The notes: a model not told the origin generated them from the letters alone. Positions 19,758 to 30,924 are shown, counted from the stretch's first letter. The stretch is 64,000 nucleotides of DNA from Septoria linicola (GCA_024114885.1 CP099421.1:372001-436000); one strand, 5' to 3'. Made by a program: numbers and translations.

Positions 19758-21761
19758 TTAGTGTATATGTAAGAGTAACACCAACGCCCAGCGGAGGCTC
19801 TTATGCAACGGCGGACACAGCATTATCAATATCCATCCCATCAACACCATGAATGCATACATCCAGCGCTGCCAATGCCTGACCCTGCTTCGCCCAAGCC
19901 TGCCATGTGAGATCGGGGCTGCGTAAAACGCTCCCAATGTGGTTAGCATTTGCTTCGTTCGTTCTGGCTCATACGTAGCAATAGCAATGTCGATTGCTGT
20001 GCATTTCCGACCAAATAAAGATGCGGCCATATGTGAATGGTATGGATGAGTGCGTGACTTCGGATCAGCTCCCGAATGTATTAGCTGGCGAGCAACTTTG
20101 ACGTGACCGCCCTGTACGGCGAGGTGCAGAAGCTTCCAGCCTCTGACATCTTCCATCGTGATTGCTGCATCCCGGAAATGACATAGCAACACTTTTAGTG
20201 TATCGCAATTGCCGTAGAAGGCGGCGTGTTGCAAAGCATTCCAGCCGAGAGGAAGCACTATCTGGCCGGGATTGGCGCCAATCTTGATGAGAGTCTGAAC
20301 CTGCGCAGAAGTTCCGAACGCCGCGGCTCGATGTATTACAGCCCAGCCATGTGTATCCTCGGTCTGAAGATCGAGTACAGCCGTGTTGTTCAGGAGATGC
20401 AAGTACTTCAGTAGACAGGGTTGTCCACGCCTTGATTCTGGGAAACAGTAGAACCTGCTCCCCATCGTGTCAACGAAACACTCCATGATTGTAGTTATGA
20501 CAATAATCCACAAACAGTCCCAGCCGTCGGCGTCGAGATGGTCCAAAGAAGCTCCTGCGACCAGAAGCTGTCGCGTGATATCGTACTGACCATGCCAAAT
20601 GGACCACTGTAGTGGACTCTTGTGATCGTTGTCAATTGGGGCGTGAATATCTACGCCGCGTTGCAAAAGATTTGCGACAACATTTGCGCTACCGAAGGCA
20701 ATGGCCACCTAGCACAGAAAGCATTAACAATCGTCTTGAACAGGGCAAAGGCATGTCACTTGCTGCAAATGGAGACCAGCCTCGATCGTCCACATCAGAG
20801 ATTCGGCCCTGGTCAGCGTCAAGCAGTTCCGAAACACGATGATGAGAATCATCCCGGCAAGCAGACATGAGAGGATGTGATCTCTGCACGATCCTAGAAA
20901 GAGTGAAGGTGGCCCCAGCCATTCCGACATTGCGAGGAATGTTCGAAGACGTCCTGAGGATAAGAAAGAGCCCAAATTGGTGGCGTTGTAGAGATGACCA
21001 GAACGGTAGCGAGAGCTTCAACATGATAGCATGATCGACCGATTCCTGATCAGTCGCATGAGAAGAGGTGCAGTAGATTAAGATGCCCATGACACGGCAC
21101 ATACTGCCAGTGGCCCAGGATCGTCCACTCCGTCTTCTTTTGGGGCCTTGTGCAGGCCTATATGAGTTGAGAGTGCAGGTAGCGGCAGCTGCAAGACTTC
21201 CCTGAGTGACGGGTGTACTGCTGAGAACCAGTGTTCTGATGTCTTTCAGATCTGACACAAGGCGAGCTTGCTCAGCCAGGAGCCTTGAGATACCTTCGCT
21301 AATCGCAAGTGAGCAGTATGGAGCAATAGAGATATGGCGCAGACCTACCTGGACGTCACACTCAAAAGCACCTCCAGTCGTCGTCGGCACAATGCGAGTC
21401 TTGTGATAAGTCGTTGAGCTGCCCGACGGTCCCTTACAATCCAGCAAGCTCGAGTGCGCCATTTGAGACTAGGCTTGCCCACTGGCAGCAGACTTTCAAG
21501 GTCATGAAGAACCTGTTCAAGGTCGTACTGTGTCAGTTTTAGCTCATTCGCGGAAACAATAGTCAACCATGGCCCAGCGGTCCTCATGCTCCGATTATAT
21601 TGCGCCGCAGCTTCGCGCACACTCCGGGCTTCCAACTTCACGTCTTGCATCACATGAGGCGCATCGTGTAGCTGCTCACATACAGTGTATACTGCTTTCG
21701 CTACCTCGCTTGCTAACCCAACAACGTTGATAACGCTAGCTGCACACCCCAGGACCTCCAT
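19758..21761 (-). CDS. STAND-type N-terminal domain plus ankyrin-repeat protein, one frameshift
   Basis: Exons 21349-21761, 20760-21298 and 19758-20708, introns 21299-21348 and 20709-20759. The first 130 residues (MEVLGCAASVINVVGLASEV, then a helical AVYTVCEQLHD block) match the fungal STAND N-terminal domain found ahead of NACHT or ankyrin regions. A central spacer leads to ankyrin repeats: SACRDD..VSELLDADQGRISDVDDRGWSP, then VAIAFGSANVVANLLQRGVDIH, SPLQWSIWHGQYDITRQLLVAGASL, HRAAAFGTSAQVQTLIKIGANP, ALQHAAFYGNCDTLKVLL and LLHLAVQGGHVKVARQLIHSGADP. Near 20,765 one extra T in CCATTTGC breaks the frame inside a repeat; without it the exon joins the next perfectly. The C-terminus has a hydrophobic span. 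Likely role: signalling or non-self response, by family. Confidence 0.7.
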
Positions 21762-23249
21762 GGTGGAGAATGAACTCACCTGAGCGCTCCGGATTAGATA
21801 CAGATGGGCCCTCTTGTATCCATTCCGCGAAGCTTTGCCAGTGCATTCTCGGTTAGATGTCGGGCTCGCTTGTCCAGGGCATGACAACGCGCAGCAGCTG
21901 AGCTTCAAGATTGCCTTGACACGTAGATGAAAGCCTGATTTAAAGCCTCAAGACAGCTCGGAAAGTCATGATTCCAGAACAACGGCCAGCAGAAAGAAGT
22001 GTAATGAGAGAAATAGTAGGGAAGTGTCGTTGGCATTAAACTCCTTTCACGAAGGCATGCCGAATGTATATGCCCCAAAAGACTGCAAGGAGTCGATCTT
22101 GGTGGTGCGACTAGCGAGCTGCACATTGGTCGAGCTGCATGCACGCTGCGGTCGAGCGCCGGCTTACGCGAACATGCATACACAAGCTAGACTTAAAGCA
22201 CTTTAAATAGTCATTTCCGTGCTCAAATGGCGACTGCATCTTGATCATGTAACATGAAATGCTTTGCGCAATGCACATCCAGACACTCTTGTGCGGCGCT
22301 GCTTTGTTCTGGCAACGCCTCCACAAAGCTACAGGAGCACGGCATGGCTCGGGCCAATAAGGTTCTGACGTCGTGTAGGAATGGAGGTACGCACAGTGTT
22401 GGTCACCCTTCTCTGTCTGATGGCAGACAGCCGGCGGGAACGAGCGCAGAGGCGAGTACAAGACTAGACCTGTGATCAGATGTGCTGTAGGAGATGTCTT
22501 GCGTCAAGCACAGGATGCTAGATGTGCTCCCGTCTTTGACAATTCCAGTTATCGACCATGACCTCGTTTGAGATCATGAGCCGCTTCGGCTTTTGTTCCT
22601 GAATCTGCCTCGCGTATCCTTGTGAATGAAGGTAACATCTGTCTTTCGACCTCGTAGGACCACGTATTTACGACCAAGACCAGACACCCGTGCGCTCCTG
22701 TGTTGGACGTCGGGACTGTCTATCCGCATGTCTCTGCACGAAAGATAGAGATGAAGTTGCAAGTCGGCCCAAGGGCTGTTCTGACTGAGACCTCGAGGAG
22801 ATCTCCCGCAGATCCTCGCCTGCTAAGAACGAATGGCCGACCCAAAATTGGTTGAAATAGGTTCCTTTGCTATCACTCCTCTCGGCCAAAAGCAGGAGCG
22901 CACAATGCGGAGGTATGCTTGAGTTGTAAAAAGTTGCAGATGCTGCCACTTCGAGACGTCCAGCAGCAAGGCCAGTCTGGCGCTGAGGCTCTTTTTCACG
23001 AGAGCCGCAAAGCCTAACCAAAGCACCTCGGTGGATGCGGGATTATCTCCAGTCGAGGGTGTGATCCTCGCGAGTGTGTTCAGACGATAGCTATATCCAC
23101 TCTCAGCAGCGATGGCCGTTCTGAGTAGATCACACGATAGTTGGCTCATGTGCATCCGTCGTAACATCGGCCCGTTCACGATGTCCGGCATCCTCTCCAG
23201 TACGGCTCCAGTCCCAAGTTCAAAAAGCCGCCTAACAATCACGATCTCC
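21762..23249. other. long intergenic region, no supported gene
   Basis: About 1.5 kb. A minus-strand frame at about 22,823-23,191 has coding-like composition (GYSYRLNTLARITPSTGDN) but no recognisable domain, no exon logic, and it runs into the neighbouring gene's tail, so it is not called. Nothing else seen. Confidence 0.35.
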
Positions 23250-24062
23250 TCAGAATCCAAACCCAGGCCCAATACTCCCCGCCCCATCAGGCTCCCCATC
23301 CCCCGTATTCTCAATCCCAATGACCTCCTCCACAGTAAAACACCTCCAACTCCCCTCCCTCTTCCTAAACCTAAATATCGCCACAATATGCCTCACCGTC
23401 CCGGGAGGCACACCCACCACATCGCTCGTGACAAACACTCCCGCGTGTCCATTTTTGTACACATGCGTATCCAGCGCTTGTATAATCATACGATATTCTG
23501 TCTCTGCGGCGAGACTAATGAGGCGCGCGATGTATGCTGGTAGAGATTCTGTGCCTTGGGGCCAGGGTGGAGGGGTGTTAGCGCTGAATTTGGGGTCGAA
23601 GGATGCTGTGATGGGATGGTCGGGTGTTAGAGCTCGGGCGTTGATGAGTTCGATGAAGGTCCGAACTACGGATTCGAGGTGTGTGACGATTGCCTGCACG
23701 GAAGGTTTGGATGTTGATGCGACTTCAGAGAGGTCGCTACTGTGAGGCCCTCTTGACGATGAGCTGTTGAGAAGGGCGTCGAGTGAACTGAGTGATGGGG
23801 CGTCGAGTGAACTGAGTGATGGTTTGATGTCGACATCGGACATTTGCTCATCGTGATGGTATTTCAGATCTTCCTCTTCTTCATCTTTTGCGCTGACGGA
23901 ATTGCCTCGGCCGCCTGGAGAGGATATCGTGGAAGCTGGAGTAGCCACTGTGCTGTAGCTCGTGTTACTATACGCTGTAGTACTGCTTGCTGCTGTGCTT
24001 GCTTCTGATTCTCTTCGCATAAAACTGTCGAATGCTTTGGCGTCCGGGTGTGGATACGTCAT
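23250..24062 (-). CDS. SnoaL/NTF2-like domain protein, disordered N-terminus
   Basis: Intronless, 270 residues from ATG at 24062. The first 120 residues are Ser/Thr-rich and disordered and contain a duplicated SLSSLDA unit. The C-terminal part from about residue 125 begins VQAIVTHLESVVRTFIELINAR, then HPITASFDPKF, MIIQALDTHVYKNGHAGVFVTSDVVG and HIVAIFRFRKREGSWRCFTVEEV: a helix followed by curved beta strands, the layout of SnoaL-like or NTF2-like folds. Those domains bind small ligands or act as polyketide cyclases, but many fungal copies have no known job. Assignment is by pattern and only moderately sure. Confidence 0.62.
   Translation of the reverse strand: MTYPHPDAKAFDSFMRRESEASTAASSTTAYSNTSYSTVATPASTISSPGGRGNSVSAKDEEEEDLKYHHDEQMSDVDIKPSLSSLDAPSLSSLDALLNSSSSRGPHSSDLSEVASTSKPSVQAIVTHLESVVRTFIELINARALTPDHPITASFDPKFSANTPPPWPQGTESLPAYIARLISLAAETEYRMIIQALDTHVYKNGHAGVFVTSDVVGVPPGTVRHIVAIFRFRKREGSWRCFTVEEVIGIENTGDGEPDGAGSIGPGFGF
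23776..23823. repeat. 24-bp tandem duplication inside coding sequence
   Basis: Two back-to-back copies of a 24-nt unit starting GCGTCGAGTGAACTGAGTGA. It adds eight residues in frame (SLSSLDAP-type) to the SnoaL-like gene and is a likely length polymorphism. Confidence 0.8.
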
Positions 24063-24380
24063 GTTGTGGTGAGAGTGTCAGTCAATCTTGTCCCTGGTGC
24101 TGGTGAGGCAGCGCCTCGTAGATATGGTATTGTTTTCATGCAATCACAAATCATGAATCAATAATTATTGGGCAGCTCGCTGTCACGTTCGGAGACCAAT
24201 TGTCATGGTGTGCGTAAAGTTCAGGCAAGTTCCATTGTGGCGTCAAGCACCAAGGGTCCGGGGACTCTGCTCTGGCACGTCGCACTATATTCCCAAACAG
24301 TGCGTTATGGAGTGATGCACGAATGACAAGCCGCAGCGAGGAGTTCGTAATTGTTCCCAGCGAGGCGACGTCAGGAGATG
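24063..24380. other. intergenic, no gene seen
   Basis: Upstream of the SnoaL-like gene; presumed promoter. No clear motif apart from AT-rich patches near 24,140. Confidence 0.4.
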
Positions 24381-25109
24381 TTAGGCGGGAGAGGTCGTTT
24401 CAAGCATAGCTCTGCCTATAAGGTTTGCCGCAGCATCAGGTTGCTCATGGGTTGCTGACGATGTTTGATGATTAAGGCGCAGATCTTGTCCTGGTTTGCT
24501 GGTTGCGTTACGGACTTCACGGAGTGTCCCAAACAGAACAAGGTCAGAGGCGGATAGAGTGTGGCTATGAGAGGATAATTGAAGGTTTTGGACAGCATCG
24601 TGTTGAACAGCCGGACCAGGTTGTGAGCTCGCGGACCCTGGTCGAGACCGGGGTTCGTGCGAGCTACCAGAACGGCAGGTACGCTGCTGCGCCCATTCAC
24701 GACTTGGCGAATTCGTAGACTGTGGCACTGCGGTGACTCGAGATGGTCGACCGTGGTCTTCGTATTGCTGCAGAAATGCTGATTGCTCAGGGAAGTGGCT
24801 ACAACCAAACAAAATCGTGGATAGATTTGAGCGTCTTTGACGCCTTCCCTTTTGCTCGTTACTGGCGCTGGAAATCAACGAGTTCGATCCCCACTCTCTC
24901 GCGCATTCTTTTGCTATGTATGCAAACCAGCCGTCGAGGCTGTGCGTTGTTGATGCGCCTGACCCATGAATCGCATCGCCGTGATCCACAGTGAGCACTA
25001 CTATCCGTATGCTTATTGATTCACGGAAGTTCGCAATCCCGCTGCTCCGTCTGTTGCGATAGTGCGGTGAAGTCGTCGAATATGCATGAAGTGCTCGGGA
25101 TCGGTCCAA
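24381..25109 (-). CDS. hypothetical protein, start not resolved
   Basis: An open frame of up to 242 residues ends at 24381. It has coding-like, Ser/Gln-rich composition (HGDAIHGSGASTTHSLDGWFAYIAKECAREWG, then a disordered tail) but lacks an in-frame ATG near its 5' end. A neighbouring frame at about 25,013-25,190 reads DAWDVIASARREYDEAQNTKHW and may be the first exon, but I found no good splice pair joining them. No family recognised. Low confidence. Confidence 0.28.
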   Translation of the reverse strand: MDRSRALHAYSTTSPHYRNRRSSGIANFRESISIRIVVLTVDHGDAIHGSGASTTHSLDGWFAYIAKECAREWGSNSLISSASNEQKGRRQRRSNLSTILFGCSHFPEQSAFLQQYEDHGRPSRVTAVPQSTNSPSREWAQQRTCRSGSSHEPRSRPGSASSQPGPAVQHDAVQNLQLSSHSHTLSASDLVLFGTLREVRNATSKPGQDLRLNHQTSSATHEQPDAAANLIGRAMLETTSPA

Positions 25110-25223
25110 TGTTTCGTATTCTGTGCTTCGTCATACTCTCGGCGCGCCGATGCTATCACATCCCAAGCATCGCGATCACGCCTCTGGTGTCCAACGCCAG
25201 ACTCCACGCTGATGCATCATGCT

Positions 25224-26478
25224 CTACCATTCCTTGCCCCACCCGTCGTCGTCTTTCTTGCTTGCAGCAGAACCACTTGCGCCAGCACCGCCTGAGCCTC
25301 CTTTCATTGCGCTCGTGCCCAGCCCACTAGGCTTGGCTCTTTGTGTGGTTGCAGTCTCTCCTGCAGCGGCGAAATCGTCCCAGAAGTCTTTCTTTTCCTT
25401 AGGTGGGCCGGCCGGCGCCTGTCCAAAGCTCTCCCAGAAGTCAGCCTTCTCAGGCTTCGCACCTCCTTGCTGAGGGCGATGGTCTGGGTCCACGAACTTG
25501 TTGAACTGGTCACCGATTCCCTTGGTTCCTTGCTGCATTGTGTTGCCCAAGTTCATGCCAGTCTGTCGAATCTGCGCTGCAATGTCACTTTGTTGAAAGT
25601 TCTTCATTCCAGGCTGAACGTATGTAGAGTTGAGGGTGGCAGCTTGCTTGGTCACAGTGCTCGATAGCCAGCCGAAGCCTTTTGTGAGAGCAGCGATGGG
25701 ATCTTTTTGGAAGTCGTCCACGCCTGGCACGGCTCCTTGTGAGTTGTTGTTTTTAGGCATTGGCGATGAGCCAAATCCTGCGTATTTCCCACCCTGGTTC
25801 GGTGCGACGCCTTCAGGTCTGCCTGCATTGGCCTCGCCCATTCGTGCGAAGTATGCCTCGTTTTGTGCCTTTTGCCCCGGTGTCGACGTGCGTTGTGGTA
25901 CCACCTTGGAGCCGCCCAGTGGTGTATTTCTCCCTGAGCCAGAAGGCGTGTTTGATACACTCTCCACAGTCGCTTTCTTGGGCGCTGCTTTTGGCTTGGG
26001 CGCTCCAGGGACATATTCTGTGCCTTCCACCTTTGCCGTCAGCCTGTCTTTCCACTCCTCGCCCGCCTCGCTGTCGTATCGCTCTGAAATGGTGCAACTG
26101 TCGAATTCGCGTCCGACGAGGGAGTTGCTGTTGTGCGCATCGAAAAAGTCTTTCCAAGGCTTATTACCGCCCAGCTCCATGCGCTTCACTTCCCCTGTCT
26201 TGAACGAGTCCATGGTCACTGATCGCACGAATGAGATGTGGACGCCCAGTGACCGATGTATGCCGGAACATGCCAGGCAGAAGAAGATGCCGAACTTGGG
26301 AGAAGCCTACCATAGAGTCAGTAGCTCATCCCTTCTTGCGCAGGTCGATCTAGCAAGGCATATGTACCCATTGTGGACTGGGAGCACCGCAGTCAACGCA
26401 TCTATTGTTGTCGTTGGTCTTGGAGATGGTGAGCAACTTGCTCTTGGTCTCCGGATCGACCTCCCACAGCTTGCTCAT
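25224..26478 (-). CDS. gcs1: ADP-ribosylation factor GTPase-activating protein (ArfGAP1/Gcs1 type)
   Basis: Exons 26368-26478 and 25224-26306 with a 61-nt intron, giving 397 residues. The N-terminal ArfGAP domain is complete: zinc ligands Cys27, Cys30, Cys47 and Cys50 in CX2CX16CX2C spacing, then SGIHRSLGVHISFVRSV with the catalytic arginine finger Arg55. The protein stimulates GTP hydrolysis by Arf1 on COPI vesicles at the Golgi. Around residues 230-260, GFGWLSSTVTKQAATLNSTY resembles the ALPS lipid-packing helix that lets ArfGAP1/Gcs1 sense curved membranes. The C-terminus has two DFW motifs (ADFWESFG, KDFWDDFA) and ends DDDGWGKEW, which may bind coat or clathrin adaptors. Assignment to the ArfGAP1 branch rather than Glo3 is well supported by length and ALPS position. 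Confidence 0.92.
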
Positions 26479-27315
26479 TCTGGCGACGTAGACGACTTCG
26501 TGTATGTGTTCGTGGTAAGAAGGGGTTTGGCGCTCGAGTTCAGGCGGAGCAGGATGAATATGGCGTTTGTGGCTTTAAAAAGAACTCATTTCTCGATCGC
26601 AATTTCTAAAGCAGTTCTACAGCCTTGCGACTATGCTCAGGCTGCGAAGATACTCTATTGCAATTGTCTAGAGGATGCGATGGCAGCAATCTTGTCGATC
26701 TCACCAACGACAACATTCCACTTATCGTAGTCCCGTGCCGCCGAGCAATTATCGGGCCCACCTCGTCCAAACTTCGAGCTTCCCCTTTCCACAGGACATC
26801 CTGATAACTTATCCTCACTGCACGTTCTTTGGCTGCTGACGTGACCACAAATACCGAAACTGCTGTGTACTAATAGACTGCGAACGCCTCGTATGACTAC
26901 CCCATCACTCCCTCATTAAGGCTACAAGCAATGCTACCTTACCACACGGCCCTACGAATTCCAGCGGCAATGGCGTTCGTGACGTTGGATCTGCCTCCTC
27001 GCTCCGACCACTTCAGCATAAGATCGACATATCCCCTCGCCTTTCTTCACCTACAAGCAGAGCCGCGTGGGTCGTGGAGCTTCCTCTTTCGTGCCTCCTC
27101 TCACCAAAATTCTCGCTCGAGCGCAAGCCCTACGACGATCTTTCTGTCGGTACGGCAGGACGTCTCCATAAACACGACCATGGCTACTCTTTTAGTGATC
27201 CTTAACGTATAAGCTCTCCAGCCTGCATCGTGGTACTTCACATCTGGTAAAACAGCTGGAACCCCAGCATCTGTAAGTCCTCCATTCTCGTTTCGTTTTC
27301 ATTATCATTCACAGC
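26479..27315. promoter_or_regulatory. divergent promoter region, ArfGAP and chitinase
   Basis: 837 bp between divergent start codons. A pyrimidine-rich TTCATTATCATTCACAGC run precedes the chitinase ATG. No ORF here has family support. Confidence 0.4.
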
Positions 27316-28548
27316 ATGCTTTTCTCTACAGTCTGGCTCGGACTGCTCGGGCTTGCAGTAGCGCTACCCGCAGACTCAACATCTTCGCTGGAGAAACGAG
27401 CAGATCCATACAACCCGCCTCGTAATGTCATCTACGTGCAAACATTTCGCACTGTTCAAGGAGGCAAGCTCTCTATCCTTCCTTTAATTCAACAACGGAC
27501 GAATATCACACACATCTATTTGAGCGCTGTGCACATCAATGCTCAGCCGGGAGACATCAATCTCAACGACGACAACCCAAACAGCACAGTCTACGACGCG
27601 ATATGGCAGGAGTCAGCACAGTTGCAGCAGTCTGGGGTGAAAGTGATGATGATGTTGGGCGGTGCAGCTCCAGGATCATATCCGCGTCTCTGCAGTGGGC
27701 CAAATGGAGGAGTGGTAAGTCTGGTGGACATGTACATTAGTACCATCGCTAACATCGTCAAGAACGAATCGTACTACGTCCCACTCCGTAACACTTTGAA
27801 ATACCACAAAGTAGACGGCCTTGATCTCGATATCGAAGAACGCGTACCATACACCTGCCCACTTGCACTTCTTCGACGGCTCAACGCCGACTTTGGAAGC
27901 AACTTCATTCTCACCATGGCACCAGTCGCTTCCGATCTCCAACCCAACCCCATCGGCCTGGGTGGCTTCAGCTACAAGACCCTCGACGCCCAAGCAACAT
28001 CATCCGCCAAGCCAAGCGGCAAGCTGGTCAACTGGTACAATGCGCAATTCTACAACGGCTGGGGTGACGCCAGCACGCCAAATGGCTACAACGCCATCGT
28101 GGCCAACGGCTGGCCCGCCAATCGCGTCGTCATGGGCGTGCTCGACTCTCCCAATGACGGCGGCAGCGGATGGTACAACATCAGCACATATCAAAAGACG
28201 ATCAAGACGCTGAAATCAAACTACGCCAACTTTGGCTCAGTCTGTGGATGGGAGTATTGGGATGCAGGCATCAGGGACAACTATGCCAATCCGTGGCAGT
28301 GGGTTGGTGCTGTAGGGCAGAGCGTGTTTGCGAGCAGTACTGGAACTGCACCTGCGAATAGAGCGACGAATGTAGATTCGGGTCCGGCACCTTTCCCCAA
28401 TCTCATGAGTGCTTTGCTAGGAAAGGGAGTAGGCAAGCTGGAGGCTGTGAGGGCGTTGAACATTAGTGACGGCAGCCTGGCTGGAGCTCTGCAAGTGTTG
28501 GGGTTGCCGGACTTGGGACTTGGTGGTATATTGCCGATCAAAAAATAG
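27316..28548 (+). CDS. secreted GH18 chitinase-like protein
   Basis: Start ATG at 27316. A signal peptide (MLFSTVWLGLLGLAVALPA) is followed by a Kex2-type site, LEKR at residues 25-28, so the enzyme is probably secreted as a proprotein. The GH18 barrel is evident: GVKVMMMLGGA (strand 3) and DGLDLDIEE (strand 4), the DxxDxDxE motif with catalytic Glu158 after splicing. QFYNGW and GWEYWDAG are later barrel strands. A 48-nt segment, 27715-27762, has a GTAAGT donor and a GCTAAC branch site; its removal yields the expected GGV-NESYYVPLRN join and a 394-residue protein. Because it is a multiple of three without a stop, retention would just add 16 residues. The family includes chitinases and endo-N-acetylglucosaminidases; the exact substrate is not decided by sequence. 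Confidence 0.88.
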   Translation: MLFSTVWLGLLGLAVALPADSTSSLEKRADPYNPPRNVIYVQTFRTVQGGKLSILPLIQQRTNITHIYLSAVHINAQPGDINLNDDNPNSTVYDAIWQESAQLQQSGVKVMMMLGGAAPGSYPRLCSGPNGGVVSLVDMYISTIANIVKNESYYVPLRNTLKYHKVDGLDLDIEERVPYTCPLALLRRLNADFGSNFILTMAPVASDLQPNPIGLGGFSYKTLDAQATSSAKPSGKLVNWYNAQFYNGWGDASTPNGYNAIVANGWPANRVVMGVLDSPNDGGSGWYNISTYQKTIKTLKSNYANFGSVCGWEYWDAGIRDNYANPWQWVGAVGQSVFASSTGTAPANRATNVDSGPAPFPNLMSALLGKGVGKLEAVRALNISDGSLAGALQVLGLPDLGLGGILPIKK

Positions 28549-28972
28549 TACACCTGTACACCTGTAGCGAACGAATGCAATTGTTGCGTGTATCAATCTG
28601 CTTTCCAAAATCCCGGGCTGTGCTGTTCAATGGTCGGCACCTGAAGCTCTGCAGCGAAGTCGTGCCCAGTTGAACACAACAGAGAGCAAAGTCATAGTCG
28701 GACCAAGTCCGCGCGACGAAAGAGAGCGAGATGGTAAGGGCGGAATTCATGTCCTGTCTCCGCGATACCTCGTGATAGACCACGGAACGATTTACCGCTC
28801 TCGTGTCGACATCCCTCGTTGGTGAACAAATCCCGGTAGACCCTGCGGATGGTCTCACCGACCTCGGTGGTGGGGTGAGCTCAATGCATGTTTTCTCCAG
28901 AACATCATCATCGCAGTAGACCTCTTCACCTTCAATATAACCACATCAACGAGAGGATTGTGTTGAGGAACA
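28549..28972. other. intergenic, promoter of cbr1
   Basis: Spacer between plus-strand genes. No TATA box or repeat of note; a CACCTTCAATATAACC stretch lies about 40 bp before the cbr1 start. Confidence 0.4.
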
Positions 28973-29973
28973 ATGGCGAGCAGTCCACTGGTGCAGTATG
29001 TGCCCATCATTGTCGCGGCATTGGCCATAATCGGCGGCCTCTACGTCTTCCTCAACCGTATGCCATATTCATGTTCACTTGACTTCAACGACAGCACACT
29101 GACAACTCACACAGAAGAGAAGAAGCCACAGTACAAAAAGGTGCTCGACCCCACCAAATTCCAGGAATTCCCCATCTCCGAAAAGACCCAAATCTCGCAC
29201 AACACAGCCATCTACCGCTTCAAACTCCCCACCGAGGACAGCATCCTCGGCCTGCCCATCGGCCAACACATCTCCCTCGCCGCCACCCTCGACGTGACCG
29301 ACCCCAAAACCGGCAACGTCGAACGCAAAGAAGTCGTCCGATCCTACACACCCATCTCCAGCGACGAACAACCCGGCTACACCGACCTCCTCATCAAAAG
29401 CTACCCACAAGGCAACATCTCCCGCCATGTCGCAACCCTCAAAGTCGGCGACACCATGAAAATCAAGGGTCCCAAGGGCGCTTTCGTCTACACTCCCAAC
29501 ATGTGCCGACGCATCGGCATGGTTGCTGGTGGTAGTGGAATTACGCCCATGTTGCAGATTGCAGAGGCTATCAAGCGTGGCAGGAAGAGCGGGGATAAGA
29601 CGATTGTGGATTTGATTTTCGCCAATGTCAATGAGCTGGATATCTTGCTTCGTGAGGATTTAGAGAATTTGGCCAAGCAGGAGGGTTTCAATGTGTACTA
29701 TGTTCTGAACAATCCTCCTGAGAACTGGAAGTATGGGACGGGTTTTGTTACGGCGGAGATTATTAAGGTGGGTGGAGTGTTGCGCGGTTTGTGGACGATG
29801 GAGTTTGTGCTAATGTGGAACAGGAACGTCTGCCACCTCCATCCAAGGATATCAAGATTCTCATTTGTGGCCCTCCGCCGATGGTTTCTGCTATCAAGAA
29901 GGCTACTGAGTCGATGGGTTATGACAAGGCGCGTCCAGTCAGCAAGCTCGAGGATCAGGTCTTTGCTTTCTAG
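28973..29973 (+). CDS. cbr1: NADH-cytochrome b5 reductase
   Basis: Exons 28973-29057, 29115-29767 and 29824-29973 (introns 57 and 56 nt) give 295 residues. An N-terminal membrane anchor (VQYVPIIVAALAIIGGLYVFL) fits the ER/outer-membrane Cbr1 form rather than the mitochondrial Mcr1. Family motifs are in order: RSYTPIS (FAD binding), GPKGAF, GGSGITPMLQ (NAD(P)H binding) and CGPPPMV before the C-terminal phenylalanine. The enzyme passes electrons from NADH through FAD to cytochrome b5 for sterol and fatty-acid desaturation; in yeast it also feeds diphthamide synthesis. The first intron is a multiple of three without a stop, so an unspliced read-through is possible but would insert 19 residues after the anchor. 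Confidence 0.94.
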
Positions 29974-30924
29974 AGCAGGTTCTCCGCAGATGCAAGCGTG
30001 GAGGTAATGCAAAAGGCGCCAGACGGGAGTGCTGCGTTCGAGCGTTGCACATATGCGGGAGCGGGCTGTTTGCCTGTTCTGTGAAGCCCAATGGCGATGG
30101 TAGACGCAGGTAGACTGGTCTTGGCCGTGGCTGTTCTGTAGATACATTGCTCACTTCGCTCAGCGATTTGATCTCTCTGCGGCTACAATGTGTCCAGCAG
30201 CAAAAGACGCGATCTTGGCTCTGATCGATAATGGTACCAATGATCATAGGCTACCAATCTATACACCCAATTTCGGGTCCGGATGATGGCTCTGGCCCTA
30301 TCACTTCACGAGTCTCACGACCATAATATGTCCCACTTGCTCTCAGCGTGTTGTATCTTCCGCGCGTTGTCCAGTCTTTATGTTCGACGAGAGTCGAAGC
30401 GAAGCAATCCTGCCAATAGTCTACAGAAGATCGGCCAGCTGATAGAACGCAGATCCTCCCGATCGGCACCAGTGGAGAGAGCTATCATGTCATCCACCAC
30501 GATCCACGAACATGCCTGCATCTTTTGTACCCAAGCATATTGCAGTCATAGATATGCTGTAGACATCATCGCCAACATTCTTACTGCCTCTAAGCTGCAG
30601 CTCCCTTATCTTTACTCGTCAGTAATTTGGACCGCATACTTTCGTTACTGACTGACTCGGCATGAACCGAAGTGGTGGAGATCATCTGTCTCCATCAGCC
30701 ATACTGACTAGCTAGCCACCACGATCGGATAGGGCGCTTCTTGCGTGCTCTTCTGAGATGTGCTCAGGGTTAGAGAAGCTGGTATTCTCATCGACAGCGA
30801 GACATCGCTACACTGCATCCATAAAGGCGTCCGATCTGATTACAATGGCAACCGCCGCGCCGGACGCGTGCATATGACCTGCAGCTCGTGCTACCACAAT
30901 CGCCCCTTCCCTTCCACGAAGACG
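29974..30924. other. intergenic region upstream of giant coiled-coil gene
   Basis: About 950 bp with no supported gene. Contains the 3' UTR of cbr1 and the promoter of the next gene. An in-frame ATG at 30874 would extend the coiled-coil protein by 17 residues. Confidence 0.4.

Noticed and set aside
19258..19761. 167-codon plus-strand open frame overlapping the ankyrin gene's end
   Set aside because: Composition is not protein-like and it overlaps a supported gene.
22823..23191. Minus-strand frame with coding-like composition next to the SnoaL-like gene
   Set aside because: No family motif, no splice logic and its 5' part overlaps the neighbouring gene in another frame.
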